Assembly: GCF_018613755.1 (NCBI RefSeq) | Contig: NZ_JAGGPP010000006.1 | Coordinates: forward strand, 338,557-402,556 | From: Arthrobacter sp. ISL-72 | Lineage (GTDB): Bacteria; Actinomycetota; Actinomycetes; Actinomycetales; Micrococcaceae | Length of the DNA stretch: 64,000 nucleotides | Direction of reading: 5' to 3' | Shown here: positions 16,328 to 25,131 of the stretch, piece after piece | Layout: each line of letters starts with the position of its first letter | Numbering within the stretch: position 1 is the first letter of the stretch | Translations under genes and position numbers: made by a program | The notes under the pieces: generated by a model | Databases searched by the model: none | What the model was told of the DNA's origin: nothing | The model's input: the letters and a program-made list of their open reading frames with translations, nothing else

Positions 16328-17037
16328 TGACCGCCCTGGGACTCCTGCGCCAACGTGACGTCCATGCGGTTGAGGAAATGGACCGTCCTGAGTGCGATCC
16401 GGCGCGCCTGAACCGGACGTACGCGCAGTTTCCGGTGGTCAACAGGGCCGTGTCCGGATGGCGCGGAATCTACCGGACGCTCCTCAGGCCCGCACTGTCG
16501 GCCACCAAGGTGACCACCCTGCTCGATATCGGCTGTGGCGGCGGCGACGTGCCGGTCCTGCTGGCTGCGTGGGCGGCCCGGGACAGGCTGAGGCTGGAAA
16601 TCACCGCCATTGACCCGGACCCGCGCGCCTTCCGGTTCGCGGTGCGCCACAGGAAGGCCAAGGGAGTGACATTCCGGCAGGCGTCCACGGCCGACCTGGC
16701 AGCGGAAGGGCGGCGCTACGACATCGTGATGTCCAACCATGTCCTGCACCATCTGGGCACGGCAGAGCTGCCGCAGTTCCTCGCCGAATCAGCCCTCCTG
16801 TCGCGCGGCACCGTCATCCACAACGACATCCGCCGCAGCCCCGCCGCCTACGCCCTGTTCTACGCCGCGTCCTGGCCGTTCCCCGGTTCCTACATCAGGG
16901 AAGACGGGCTCACCTCCATCCGCCGAAGCTACACCACCGCGGAACTACAGGCCGCCGCTCCCCCGGGCTGGGCCGTTGCGCGCCGCTCCCCCTTCCGGAA
17001 CCTGCTCACTCTGGACAGGACTGGACTCGGTGATTGA
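16327..17037 (+). CDS. SAM-dependent methyltransferase of the polyketide operon
   Basis: A 236-residue class I methyltransferase with motif I LLDIGCGGGDVPVLL (about 65-79), motif II ending ITAIDPDPRA and a post-motif segment YDIVMSNHVLHHL. Its ATG overlaps the last base of the synthase stop codon (TGATG), so translation is coupled. In srs-type phenolic-lipid operons the second gene O-methylates the resorcinol ring; the same role is inferred here from gene order. The C-terminus overlaps the start of the flavoprotein by eight bases. Confidence 0.88.
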   Translation: MTALGLLRQRDVHAVEEMDRPECDPARLNRTYAQFPVVNRAVSGWRGIYRTLLRPALSATKVTTLLDIGCGGGDVPVLLAAWAARDRLRLEITAIDPDPRAFRFAVRHRKAKGVTFRQASTADLAAEGRRYDIVMSNHVLHHLGTAELPQFLAESALLSRGTVIHNDIRRSPAAYALFYAASWPFPGSYIREDGLTSIRRSYTTAELQAAAPPGWAVARRSPFRNLLTLDRTGLGD

Positions 17038-18166
17038 CGTCGTCGTGGTGGGCGGCGGACCCGTTGGTCTGTTCATGGCGGCCCTCCTGCTGCAGCACGG
17101 CGTATCGGTCCGTGTCCTGGAACAGCGCGCCGAGCCGAACCCGCACTCCCGCGCGATCGGAATCCATCCGCCGTCGCTGGAAGCACTCGACGGCGTCGGG
17201 GTGGCGGCCGCCCTGACCGCCGGGGGCGTTCAGATCCGGCGCGGCCTTGCCATCGGGGGCGGCGCGGAAGTGGCGGCGATGTCCTTCGATGGCGTGTCCG
17301 GCCGCTACCCGTTCGTGCTGTCGCTTCCGCAGGCGCGTACGGAAGCCGTCCTGGAGCGGCGCGTCATGGAGCTTGACAGCGGCTCGTTGCAGCGCGGAGT
17401 CACCGTGACAGGACTGCACGACGACGGCGGCACGGTGGCGGTCGACGTCGTCACCGCCGGCCAGGAAGCCCGGATTTACGCCGCACTGGCCGTGGCCGCG
17501 GACGGTGTCCGCTCTACAGTGCGGCAGTTGCTGGGCGTCCCGGCCACGTTCCGTGAATATCCCGACGCATACCTGATGGGAGACTTCGCCGACAGCACCG
17601 CCTTCGGCGCCGACGCAGCGCTGTTCCTGGAACGCCCGGGGATCGTGGAGTCCTTCCCGCTGCCGGGAGGAGTGCGGCGCTGGGTGGCGAGACTGCCGGC
17701 AGCCGGGACGGAGCCGCCGACGGCCGCTTCCCTGGCGAATATGGTCGGGGAACGGACCGGAATAGCCGTTGATGCCGGCAGCAACTCGATGCTGAGCATG
17801 TTCGGCGTCCGCTCACGCCTGGCCCAACGCATGGTCCGCGGGCGAACAGCGCTCATCGGTGACGCCGCCCATGAAATCAGCCCCATCGGCGGCCAGGGAA
17901 TGAACCTGGGTTGGCTGGATGCCGCTGAACTGGCGCCGCTCATCCTCAGCCGGTTGGGACAGCGTGCCACGGAGCGGGACCTGGCCTGCTTTGAAAGTCA
18001 CCGGCTGCAGGCCGCCGCGAGGGCTTCCCGGCAGGCCGAAATCAACATGGCGCTGGGCCGGCCGCTGCCCACGCCGCTCTGGCATGTCCGGAACCGGCTG
18101 ATCGGATTCGCAGGCGGCACGCCGGCCATCAATTCACGCGTGGCGGCCCGGTTCACCATGCATTAG
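17030..18166 (+). CDS. FAD-dependent aromatic hydroxylase (flavoprotein monooxygenase)
   Basis: A 378-residue class A flavoprotein: the N-terminal Rossmann motif GGGPVGLFMAALLLQ (about 8-22) followed by an acidic strand end (LEQRAEPN), the DG motif AVAADGVRSTVRQLLG, and the second FAD motif GRTALIGDAAHEISPIGGQGMNLG. These are hallmarks of single-component phenol or quinone hydroxylases. The start is GTG at 17030, inside the end of the methyltransferase gene. In srsC-type operons such an enzyme hydroxylates the alkylresorcinol, leading to quinone products, and this is the inferred role. Confidence 0.88.
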   Translation: MIDVVVVGGGPVGLFMAALLLQHGVSVRVLEQRAEPNPHSRAIGIHPPSLEALDGVGVAAALTAGGVQIRRGLAIGGGAEVAAMSFDGVSGRYPFVLSLPQARTEAVLERRVMELDSGSLQRGVTVTGLHDDGGTVAVDVVTAGQEARIYAALAVAADGVRSTVRQLLGVPATFREYPDAYLMGDFADSTAFGADAALFLERPGIVESFPLPGGVRRWVARLPAAGTEPPTAASLANMVGERTGIAVDAGSNSMLSMFGVRSRLAQRMVRGRTALIGDAAHEISPIGGQGMNLGWLDAAELAPLILSRLGQRATERDLACFESHRLQAAARASRQAEINMALGRPLPTPLWHVRNRLIGFAGGTPAINSRVAARFTMH

Positions 18167-18176
18167 GGTCACCAAG

Positions 18177-18193
18177 CACCGGCTTCGCCGGTG
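18177..18193. terminator. Hairpin between the polyketide operon and the convergent NTF2-like gene
   Basis: CACCGGC (18177-18183) pairs with GCCGGTG (18187-18193) around a TTC loop, 11 bases after the flavoprotein stop codon and just before the stop of the minus-strand gene. It lacks a T-run. A terminator role is inferred from position. Confidence 0.45.
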
Positions 18194-18195
18194 AA

Positions 18196-18618
18196 CTAGT
18201 CGCCGGTGAAGTAGCAGTCGTAACTGTCCTGGCTGGCGATGCGGCCGTCCCGGACCTCGAAGACGGAGGTGGTACGGGCCCGGATGGTTTCGCCGGCGTC
18301 CCAATAGCGCAGATTCACCAGCAGCGTGGCGGACCAGTCCACTTCCAGCACCACGCGGCCGCCTTCGCAGGTGGTCCGCCTAATGTCGAAGCGCTGATCG
18401 GACACCACCTGCCTGCTCTGATCGGCGCCCGCCAGCACCTGCTGGCGGCTGCGCGTGGACCCTTCCGGAGCAAGCAGGTGCGGCGCTTCGACCAGGGTGA
18501 AGTCCTCGGCAAGGAAGCTCTCCACTTCAGCGGCCCCGCCGCCGGCCTCGATGGCGCGTACAAATCCCAGGACACAGTCCAGCGGTGCCGGTTCAGTGAT
18601 GGAAGCCTGTTCAGTCAT
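18196..18618 (-). CDS. SnoaL/NTF2-like small protein
   Basis: A 140-residue protein (MTEQASITEPAPL...) with the cone-shaped NTF2-like pattern: an N-terminal helix VLGFVRAIEAGG, a loop and strand with SFLAEDFTLVEAPHLL, and a sheet ending in FEVRDGRIASQDSYDCYF. Members include SnoaL cyclases, ketosteroid isomerases and non-enzymatic stress proteins; this one cannot be placed further. ATG at 18618 is preferred because TACCCT lies six bases upstream (18625-18630). It converges on the polyketide operon, but a role there is speculative. Confidence 0.8.
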   Translation of the reverse strand: MTEQASITEPAPLDCVLGFVRAIEAGGGAAEVESFLAEDFTLVEAPHLLAPEGSTRSRQQVLAGADQSRQVVSDQRFDIRRTTCEGGRVVLEVDWSATLLVNLRYWDAGETIRARTTSVFEVRDGRIASQDSYDCYFTGD

Positions 18619-18675
18619 GGAAAGAGGGTAGCCCACTGCCCATGCGCGGCCGTGCCATGGCTTTAGACTGCTGGC

Positions 18676-19590
18676 ATGAACGGCGTCCTGCTGATGAGGC
18701 GACGGCGGCCCGCCGCGGCCGTCGTCGTCCTGGCGGTACTGGCGGCCGGCGCAGCGGTGCAGGGCTGCGGCGCCGATTCACAGGCGCCCGTCCCGCTTAC
18801 TGCCGAACTCAATCAGTTCAGGGACAACTACAGCACGCAGATCATCGAGATCCAGTTGAGCAACACCTCGGCCGCTCCGGTCACGGTGCTCAGCGCCGAA
18901 GTGTCGAGCCCCCTGTTCCCGGCAGGGATTGCCTGGCAGACGGAGCAGGCGGGAACTGAGGTGCCGCCCGGTCAGGCCAAGAGCCTGCCCGCAAAGCTGC
19001 CTGCCCCCTCCTGCGATGATCCCGGGGTTGCAACCGGACCCGGCGAAACCGGGGCGGGCCCGGCACCGGCCGAGGTGAAGGTCTCCGTCCGCCGCGACTC
19101 AACACTCAGCGAGGAGCACCTGACCGCACCCGACCCCTACGGAGTGCTGACACGGAACCACTCCGAGCTCTGCCTGGCCCAGGAGACGGAGCAGGTTGCC
19201 GTCATCGGCCTGGCCCCGGAACTTGAGGTTGCCGCGGACGGCCGCACCGCCGTCGTACGCCTGCAGGTCAGGCCCCTCGATACCGGCACCGGAACACCCC
19301 GCTCGCTGACCATCGAAAGCATCGACGGAACCACCCTTCTTGCCGAAGCGCCGGAAGCCCCCTGGCCGCGCGGGGTTACGGTTGTTGCCGGCGGGGACGA
19401 CCAGGAGGTGCGTCTTCGCATCCGTCCCGCGCGGTGCGATCCGCATGCCGTGGCCGAAGACAAGGTGGGCACGCTGCTGCCGCTGCGCCTTGAGGTGGGC
19501 GAACGCAATGGTGTGCTTAAAGTTGCCGCCGGCCCCGAACTGAAGGGCCGGCTGTACCAGTTCGTCACGGCGGCCTGCAGAGCGCACTAG
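18676..19590 (+). CDS. Probable secreted lipoprotein, unknown function
   Basis: A 304-residue protein with a basic start and hydrophobic stretch (RRRRPAAAVVVLAVLAAGAA) ending in VQGCG, a plausible though non-ideal lipobox. The exported part is strand-rich and low in aromatic residues, with segments such as IIEIQLSNTSAAPVTV that resemble immunoglobulin-like folds. No catalytic motif is seen. TAGACT lies six bases before the ATG (18664-18669). It is followed ten bases later by a peptide deformylase gene that has its own -10-like box. Confidence 0.65.
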   Translation: MNGVLLMRRRRPAAAVVVLAVLAAGAAVQGCGADSQAPVPLTAELNQFRDNYSTQIIEIQLSNTSAAPVTVLSAEVSSPLFPAGIAWQTEQAGTEVPPGQAKSLPAKLPAPSCDDPGVATGPGETGAGPAPAEVKVSVRRDSTLSEEHLTAPDPYGVLTRNHSELCLAQETEQVAVIGLAPELEVAADGRTAVVRLQVRPLDTGTGTPRSLTIESIDGTTLLAEAPEAPWPRGVTVVAGGDDQEVRLRIRPARCDPHAVAEDKVGTLLPLRLEVGERNGVLKVAAGPELKGRLYQFVTAACRAH

Positions 19591-19599
19591 GCTTTTCCC

Positions 19600-20274
19600 A
19601 TGCTTCATGCCGCAAAACCCACGCCGTTCAGCGCCGCCCGGATCCAGGAAACAGTCCGGGAAATCCTGGCCGCCGGCACGCTTCCCCCCATTGTCCAGGC
19701 GGGCCATCCCGTGCTGCGCCAGCGGGCGGCCCTGTACGACGGACAGCTGGAAACCGTCGAGCTTGACGCGCTGATCGCACTGATGCGGGCGGTGATGCAC
19801 GACGCGCCGGGAGTCGGCCTGGCGGCCCCCCAGCTGGGCATCTCCCTGCAGCTGGCCGTCCTTGAGGACCAGTACGACGTCGACGCCGAAACGTCCGCCG
19901 TCAGATCACGGTCTCCGCTGGAGTTCTTCGCGATCCTCAACCCGTCGTACGCTCCGCTGGGCACCGCAACGGCCGAATTCTACGAAGGCTGCCTGTCGCT
20001 CAGCGGACTTCAGGCCGTGGTCTCACGGCACGAGTCCGTGCGGCTCGACTTCACCGACCCGCATGGAACCGCGCGGCAGCGGGAGTTTTCCGGCTGGCAG
20101 GCGCGGATCGTGCAGCACGAGACCGACCACCTGCACGGAATCCTCTACATCGACCGGGCCGAGCTGCGCTCGCTGAGCAACAACGCAGAGTACGCGGCCC
20201 GGTGGGCACACCCGGACATCGGGCTGGCCCGGCAGGAGCTGGGCTTCCTGCCGGACAAACCGCAAACCAGCTAG
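19600..20274 (+). CDS. def: Peptide deformylase
   Basis: A 224-residue metallohydrolase that removes the formyl group from nascent proteins. All three signatures are present: GVGLAAPQ (71-78), EGCLS (129-133) and HETDH (173-177), supplying the Cys, two His and Glu of the metal site. It is longer at the N-terminus than E. coli Def, as is usual in actinobacterial forms. TAGGCT is six bases before the ATG (19588-19593). Its stop shares CTAG with the convergent S9 peptidase gene. Confidence 0.94.
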   Translation: MLHAAKPTPFSAARIQETVREILAAGTLPPIVQAGHPVLRQRAALYDGQLETVELDALIALMRAVMHDAPGVGLAAPQLGISLQLAVLEDQYDVDAETSAVRSRSPLEFFAILNPSYAPLGTATAEFYEGCLSLSGLQAVVSRHESVRLDFTDPHGTARQREFSGWQARIVQHETDHLHGILYIDRAELRSLSNNAEYAARWAHPDIGLARQELGFLPDKPQTS

Positions 20275-22328
20275 CCGTTCCCCGGATTCGCCTTGGAGGG
20301 CAGATAGCGGGCCCACCAGCGCAGAATCCCCTCGAAGCGCTGCTTGCGGTGATGGGGCGTGCCGGACCGGGACAGCTCATGGTTCTCGCCCGGAAACACC
20401 AGGAAGGCCGCCTCAACTCCCTGCTGCTTCAGCGCTGTGAAGTAGCGCTGGCCCTGTTCCACCGGGCAGCGCAGGTCATCTTCGCTGTGGATGACCAGCG
20501 ACGGTGTCCTGACGTTCCCGATCGCGGCCATAGGGCTTTGCGCCGCCATCTGTTCGGCCGAGGTGCCGGTGTATTTCCCGCCGAAAAACCAGCCGATATC
20601 GGAGGAACCGATGAAGCTCACGGGATCCAGGAAGCCGCGCTCAACAATGGCGGCCTTGAAGCGGTGGTCCTGGCTGATGGTCCACGCGGTGAGATAGCCG
20701 CCGTAGGAACCGCCCATGATCCCCAGGGCCTTGCCATCCAGCTCCTGGAACTTGGCCAGGGCGCCGTCCAGGAAGGCCAGCACATCCTGCATGTCCACCG
20801 TGCCCATTTTTTCCTTGATGGACCGGCCATGGGCCTGCCCGTACCCGGAGGATCCCCGCGGGTTGCACATGAGCACCGCATAACCTGCGGCGGCGTACAC
20901 CTGCGCCTCGTCAAACAGGGCCACGGTGTACTGCGAGAACGGGCCGCCGTGGATGTTCAGCAGCACGGGATGCGGCCCTTTCCCGGGCGGCATCACCAGC
21001 CAGCCGTGCACCGGGTAGCCGTCCGCCGAATCGAAGGTCAGCTCCCGCGGCTCGACGATCTCGGCCTGAAGCCGCAGTTCGGCGGAGAAATCCGTCAACA
21101 GCCGTAGTTGTCCGTCTTCCAGGACGGCAAGATCCCCGGCCGTGGCCGCGTCCGCAAAACTGACCACCAGGGCCCCGCCCGCGGATGCTGCCCCGGTGAC
21201 CACCCGGTCGCCGTGAACCAGCAGTGAGTGGTCACCGGTGGCACCGAACTGCAGCAGTTCCACCGTGCCCTGTGCGTTGTTGAGCACCAGCACCGAGTCA
21301 GGGCCGCGGAGTTCCAGGCTGTCACCGTTTCCGGTGACGTCCATCGTTTCCACGTCGCTGAGGACGGTGGCGTCCCCGCCTTCCGCAGCCATGACGTAGA
21401 CCGCAGTGTTCTTCGCGACAAAGTCCTGGCCCGACTCGCCAAGATCCTGGGCAGTGAAAAACAGCCATCTTCCATTTGCGGACTGCCGTGCGGCCGTGAC
21501 CGTCTGCCGCCCGCTGTTGGCGGCCTTGACGGGTTCCGGCGGTCCGCCCGCGGCGGGTACCCGGTAGACGCCGGTTTCCAGGTCGAAATCGCTGTTTTCG
21601 TGAAGGGAGGCGATGAAATACACGGAGTGTCCGTCGGCACTGAACGATGCACCGTTGTGGTCTGTCGCTGCGAACGTCAGCTGCCGCGCCGGCGGGAGCA
21701 GAGCTGCGGGTGACGCCGCGTCAGAATCCGGATCCTCGCTGCCGGCCTCGGCTTTTCGGGCTTTCAGCGCGCGCCCCGCGGGCGCCACCCGTGGTTCCTC
21801 GTCCAGTTCCGGGACCTCCACGATATAGAGCTGGACGGGCTTGTCCGCCGTATATCCGACGCTGTTCATCCTGTACTTGTAGTCCGTGATAAACCGTGCA
21901 TCCTCCCGGCCGGCGGAGACGCCGTCGAGCGTTCCGTATCTGCCGTCGTCGGGCGTTCTGGCTCCGAAGACTATGTGTCGTGAATCCGGGGACCAGGCAA
22001 AGGAGGAGATGCCGAGTTTGGCGTCGGTCAGGAGCTGGGGCTCGCCGCCGGCAGCCTCCACGACGTGAAGCTGCGGGTTCCCGTCCGGGGTTGCCCGCAG
22101 AAACGCCAGGACCAGCCCGTCGGGCGAAAAAGCAGGGGCCGTGTCGCGAAAACCGCGGGTGAGCCGGCGCGGCAGCTTGTCCGGCTCCAGCGGGACGTTC
22201 CACAGCTGTCCCACATAGCTGTCGGCATCGAAGTCGGGACGGACGACGGACACAACGGCCCGGCTGCCGTCAGGGTGCACGGCCGGGGCGGAAACGGACT
22301 TCAGCAGGGGCAGTTGATCAGGTTTCAC
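20271..22328 (-). CDS. S9-family serine peptidase (acylaminoacyl-peptidase/prolyl oligopeptidase type)
   Basis: A 685-residue protein with an N-terminal beta-propeller rich in WD/TolB-like strands (FSPDG, WSPDSRHIVFG, FSADGHSVYF) and a C-terminal alpha/beta hydrolase domain. The triad is Ser541 in GGSYGG, Asp618 in SEDDLRCP and His650 in GENHELS. Family members cleave short oligopeptides, often acylated at the N-terminus. No signal peptide is seen. I start it at GTG 22328 because TAGGCT is seven bases upstream (22336-22341). A longer in-frame start would overlap the divergent methyltransferase gene. Confidence 0.92.
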   Translation of the reverse strand: MKPDQLPLLKSVSAPAVHPDGSRAVVSVVRPDFDADSYVGQLWNVPLEPDKLPRRLTRGFRDTAPAFSPDGLVLAFLRATPDGNPQLHVVEAAGGEPQLLTDAKLGISSFAWSPDSRHIVFGARTPDDGRYGTLDGVSAGREDARFITDYKYRMNSVGYTADKPVQLYIVEVPELDEEPRVAPAGRALKARKAEAGSEDPDSDAASPAALLPPARQLTFAATDHNGASFSADGHSVYFIASLHENSDFDLETGVYRVPAAGGPPEPVKAANSGRQTVTAARQSANGRWLFFTAQDLGESGQDFVAKNTAVYVMAAEGGDATVLSDVETMDVTGNGDSLELRGPDSVLVLNNAQGTVELLQFGATGDHSLLVHGDRVVTGAASAGGALVVSFADAATAGDLAVLEDGQLRLLTDFSAELRLQAEIVEPRELTFDSADGYPVHGWLVMPPGKGPHPVLLNIHGGPFSQYTVALFDEAQVYAAAGYAVLMCNPRGSSGYGQAHGRSIKEKMGTVDMQDVLAFLDGALAKFQELDGKALGIMGGSYGGYLTAWTISQDHRFKAAIVERGFLDPVSFIGSSDIGWFFGGKYTGTSAEQMAAQSPMAAIGNVRTPSLVIHSEDDLRCPVEQGQRYFTALKQQGVEAAFLVFPGENHELSRSGTPHHRKQRFEGILRWWARYLPSKANPGNG

Positions 22329-22458
22329 GCTTGTGAGCCTAACGGCTGCAGCATGGTGTGTGAAACACCTCACGCAGCTCGTGGGGCCCCCCGTCCGGCC
22401 AGCACAGCAAGGGCACCGGATTAAGGGCGGCCGGGACGGCGGCCCTAGGATTGGATCC

Positions 22459-23310
22459 ATGCATCCCGACGCCGTCCGTTCCCTGCTGTGCCCCGTGTGC
22501 CGGACCAGTCTGACCCTCGGCGCCGACCGGCTGACCTGCCCGGACGGTCACAGCTTTGACGCGGCCCGGCAGGGCTACTTTAACTTTCTGGTGGGCAAGG
22601 GAACCGTCTTCGAAGCTGATACCGCGGCCATGGTGGCGGCCCGCTTCGACTTCCTTTCCCGTGGCCACTACCAGCCCCTGGCCGACGCGGTGGCGCAGCT
22701 GGCAATGCCTGCTCTCCAGGGACCGCACGCGGCAGTGCTCGACGCCGGAACGGGAACCGGCCACTATCTCAACACTCTGCTGGCGGCGGTTCCCGCGGCC
22801 GCCGTCGGACTGGACATTTCCAAGTTCGCGCTGCGCCGCGCTGCCCGCCTGAATCCCGGCGCCGTCAACCTGGTCAGCGATGTATGGCAACCGCTTCCGG
22901 TCGCGGACACCGCCGTCGACGTCGTGATGGTGGTTTTCGCCCCGCGGAACGCCGCAGAATTCGCCAGGGTGCTCCGCCCCGGCGGCCGCTTCGTTGTGGT
23001 GACCCCGCGTCCGGGCCACCTTGGGGAGATCGCCGGACAGACCGGCATGCTGGGCATTGAACCCGCCAAGGAGGAACGGCTCGCCGCCTCCCTCGAAGGA
23101 CATTTCACCGCGCATTCCACCCGGGACCTCGACCTGGAGCTGGAACTGGAACCGGTCGACGTCGGCAACCTCGCCCTGATGGGGCCCGCCGGCCACCACC
23201 TGGAACGGGACGGGCTGGAGGCCACCATTGCCGGGCTGCCCCCGGCCACCAAGGTCTCGGCCCGGTTCCGGATCAGTGTGTTCGAGCCCGTGAAGCAGCC
23301 GTCCGCATAA
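22459..23310 (+). CDS. RlmA/TlrB-like 23S rRNA (guanine-N1)-methyltransferase
   Basis: A 283-residue protein with an N-terminal zinc finger, CPVC near residue 11 and CPDGH near residue 29, followed by FDAARQGYFNFLVG, the RlmA family signature. A SAM-binding motif VLDAGTGTGHYLNTLL lies near residue 95. RlmA(I) methylates G745 and RlmA(II)/TlrB G748 of 23S rRNA; the latter contributes to tylosin and mycinamicin resistance. Which guanine is modified here cannot be decided. TAGGAT is seven bases before the ATG (22446-22451). Confidence 0.88.
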   Translation: MHPDAVRSLLCPVCRTSLTLGADRLTCPDGHSFDAARQGYFNFLVGKGTVFEADTAAMVAARFDFLSRGHYQPLADAVAQLAMPALQGPHAAVLDAGTGTGHYLNTLLAAVPAAAVGLDISKFALRRAARLNPGAVNLVSDVWQPLPVADTAVDVVMVVFAPRNAAEFARVLRPGGRFVVVTPRPGHLGEIAGQTGMLGIEPAKEERLAASLEGHFTAHSTRDLDLELELEPVDVGNLALMGPAGHHLERDGLEATIAGLPPATKVSARFRISVFEPVKQPSA

Positions 23311-23432
23311 CGACTTGGCTACTTTCAGGGCGTGCCAGACGGCCGCCTCCTGCGCCCCGCAGCTTCGGTCTACGATGGAAGGACACTAAGCGGGGGCCTG
23401 CTTCCGCAGCTCCGCGGTCCAAGGGGGAACGC

Positions 23433-23894
23433 ATGTTTGAGTGGCTTGGCGAGAACTGGTGGGCATTGTGGCTCACGGTATTCCTGGCGTTTGCGGTGGT
23501 GGAGATGCTGACGCTGGACCTCTTTTTCATCATGCTCGGCGGCGGGGCGCTGGCCGGGCTGCTGGCCGATTTCGCCGGCGCCGAGTTCTGGCTGCAGATC
23601 GTGGTCTTCTGTGTTGTCTCCCTGCTGATGGTGGTGTTCGTTCGCCCCGTGGCGCTGAAACACCTGAAGAAAGGCCCCGCGGAACAGCGGAGCAACATCG
23701 ACCGCCTCATCGGCGAGTCCGCGCTGGTCATGGAGACCGTCAGCACCACCTCGGGCCTGGTCAAAATCGGCGGCGACGTCTGGAGCGCACGCTCGGAGGC
23801 CGGAGTCCTCAACGCCGGGCAGCGCGTGGTGGTGTCCGCCATCGACGGAGCCACCGCCGTTGTGGCACCGCAGCCCGAAACGGCCATTCAGTAA
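23433..23894 (+). CDS. NfeD-family membrane protein
   Basis: A 153-residue protein with two or three N-terminal membrane helices (LWLTVFLAFAVVEMLTLDLFFIMLGG; LQIVVFCVVSLLMVVFV) and a soluble C-terminal OB-fold domain (GESALVMETVSTTSGLVKIGGDVWSARS...). This is the short NfeD type that partners with SPFH proteins. GGGGG precedes the ATG by about eight bases. The SPFH gene follows about 100 bases downstream, the standard 'stomatin operon' arrangement. Confidence 0.9.
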   Translation: MFEWLGENWWALWLTVFLAFAVVEMLTLDLFFIMLGGGALAGLLADFAGAEFWLQIVVFCVVSLLMVVFVRPVALKHLKKGPAEQRSNIDRLIGESALVMETVSTTSGLVKIGGDVWSARSEAGVLNAGQRVVVSAIDGATAVVAPQPETAIQ

Positions 23895-23991
23895 GACGCA
23901 CACTTTGTCCGGCCGCCGCCACTGGCGCCGGACAGGCCGCGGGACACCGCCGCCAACATCGCAAGACACATAACTGGGGAATAGGTGAAGT

Positions 23992-24987
23992 ATGGATATC
24001 GCAGTAACAATCGTGCTGCTGGTTCTCGTTGCGTTCGTAATAATCGTGCTGGTCCGGTCGGTGCGGATCGTCCCGCAGGCCCGTGCTGGCGTGGTGGAGC
24101 GGCTCGGGAAGTACCAGCGCACGCTGCTCCCCGGCCTCACCATCCTCATTCCCTTCGTGGACAGGCTCCTGCCGCTACTCGACCTCCGCGAACAGGTTGT
24201 CTCGTTCCCGCCGCAGCCGGTCATCACCGAGGACAACCTGGTGGTCTCCATTGACACCGTGGTCTATTTCCAGGTCACGGACGCCCGGGCTGCCACCTAC
24301 GAGATCGCAAACTACATCCAGGCGGTGGAGCAGCTCACCACCACCACGCTCCGCAACGTTGTCGGTGGCCTGAACCTCGAAGAGGCCCTGACCTCCCGTG
24401 ACCAGATCAACGGCCAACTCCGCGGCGTCCTGGATGAAGCCACGGGCCGCTGGGGCATCCGTGTTTCACGTGTGGAACTGAAAGCCATCGACCCGCCCCA
24501 CTCCATCCAGGACTCGATGGAGAAGCAGATGCGGGCAGAGCGCGACCGCCGCGCGGCCATCCTCACCGCCGAAGGCACCAAACAGTCGGCCATCCTCACC
24601 GCCGAAGGCCAGCGTCAGTCCTCCATCTTGAAAGCCGAAGGTGACGCCAAGGCGGCCATTCTCCGTGCCGACGGCGAAGCCCAGGCCATTCAGAAGGTGT
24701 TCGACGCCATCCACAAGGGCAACCCGGACCAGAAGCTGCTGGCCTACCAGTACCTGCAGACCCTGCCCAAACTGGCCGAAGGTTCCTCCAACAAGCTCTG
24801 GATCATTCCGAGCGAAGTCGGGGAAGCCCTGAAGGGCATCGGGAACGCCCTCGGCGGCACCAACCCGGATCCCCGCACAGGCGGCCTGTTCGACGCCGGC
24901 ACGGACGACTCCCAGCCTGACAGCTCCCAGCAGGGAGACAGGCAGGCAAGCGTCCCCCCGGTGAGCGACCCGAGGCAGCCGCTGTAG
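23992..24987 (+). CDS. SPFH/band-7 protein (slipin/QmcA type)
   Basis: A 331-residue membrane-anchored scaffold protein. It has an N-terminal membrane helix (about 4-24), then the band-7 domain (IVPQARAGVVERLGKYQRTL to about 190), then a coiled-coil helix with a sevenfold-like repeat of the unit AILxAEG at about 185-225, and a disordered acidic tail. Such proteins form membrane-microdomain rings and often work with NfeD. AGGTGA is five bases before the ATG. Confidence 0.92.
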   Translation: MDIAVTIVLLVLVAFVIIVLVRSVRIVPQARAGVVERLGKYQRTLLPGLTILIPFVDRLLPLLDLREQVVSFPPQPVITEDNLVVSIDTVVYFQVTDARAATYEIANYIQAVEQLTTTTLRNVVGGLNLEEALTSRDQINGQLRGVLDEATGRWGIRVSRVELKAIDPPHSIQDSMEKQMRAERDRRAAILTAEGTKQSAILTAEGQRQSSILKAEGDAKAAILRADGEAQAIQKVFDAIHKGNPDQKLLAYQYLQTLPKLAEGSSNKLWIIPSEVGEALKGIGNALGGTNPDPRTGGLFDAGTDDSQPDSSQQGDRQASVPPVSDPRQPL

Positions 24988-25071
24988 GACCTACCGGTTC
25001 TCGTTGGCGAAGGGGAGGTACCCGCGTTGACCTGGTCCACGTTGCGGGTGCCACCCCTTCCGTTTGCCGCG

Positions 25072-25087
25072 CGCGCCGCGCGGCGCG
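25072..25087. other. 16-bp perfect GC palindrome upstream of the rbpA promoter
   Basis: CGCGCCGC followed directly by GCGGCGCG. It lies 85 bases after the SPFH gene stop and just upstream of the -35 region of rbpA. It could be part of a rho-independent stem for the upstream gene or a regulator-binding site. No assignment is possible. Confidence 0.3.
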
Positions 25088-25101
25088 GCGGCGGTGCCGG
25101 C

Positions 25102-25131
25102 TTTACGCGCCGCGAACGTAACCCGTATAAT
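25102..25131 (+). promoter_or_regulatory. Strong sigma-70-type promoter for rbpA
   Basis: TTTACG (25102-25107) and a perfect TATAAT (25126-25131) are separated by 18 bases. This is the best -10 match in the window. The predicted start near 25138 gives a 5' leader of about 150 bases before the rbpA ATG, containing a small TGCATC/GATGCA hairpin near 25190-25205. Confidence 0.7.
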
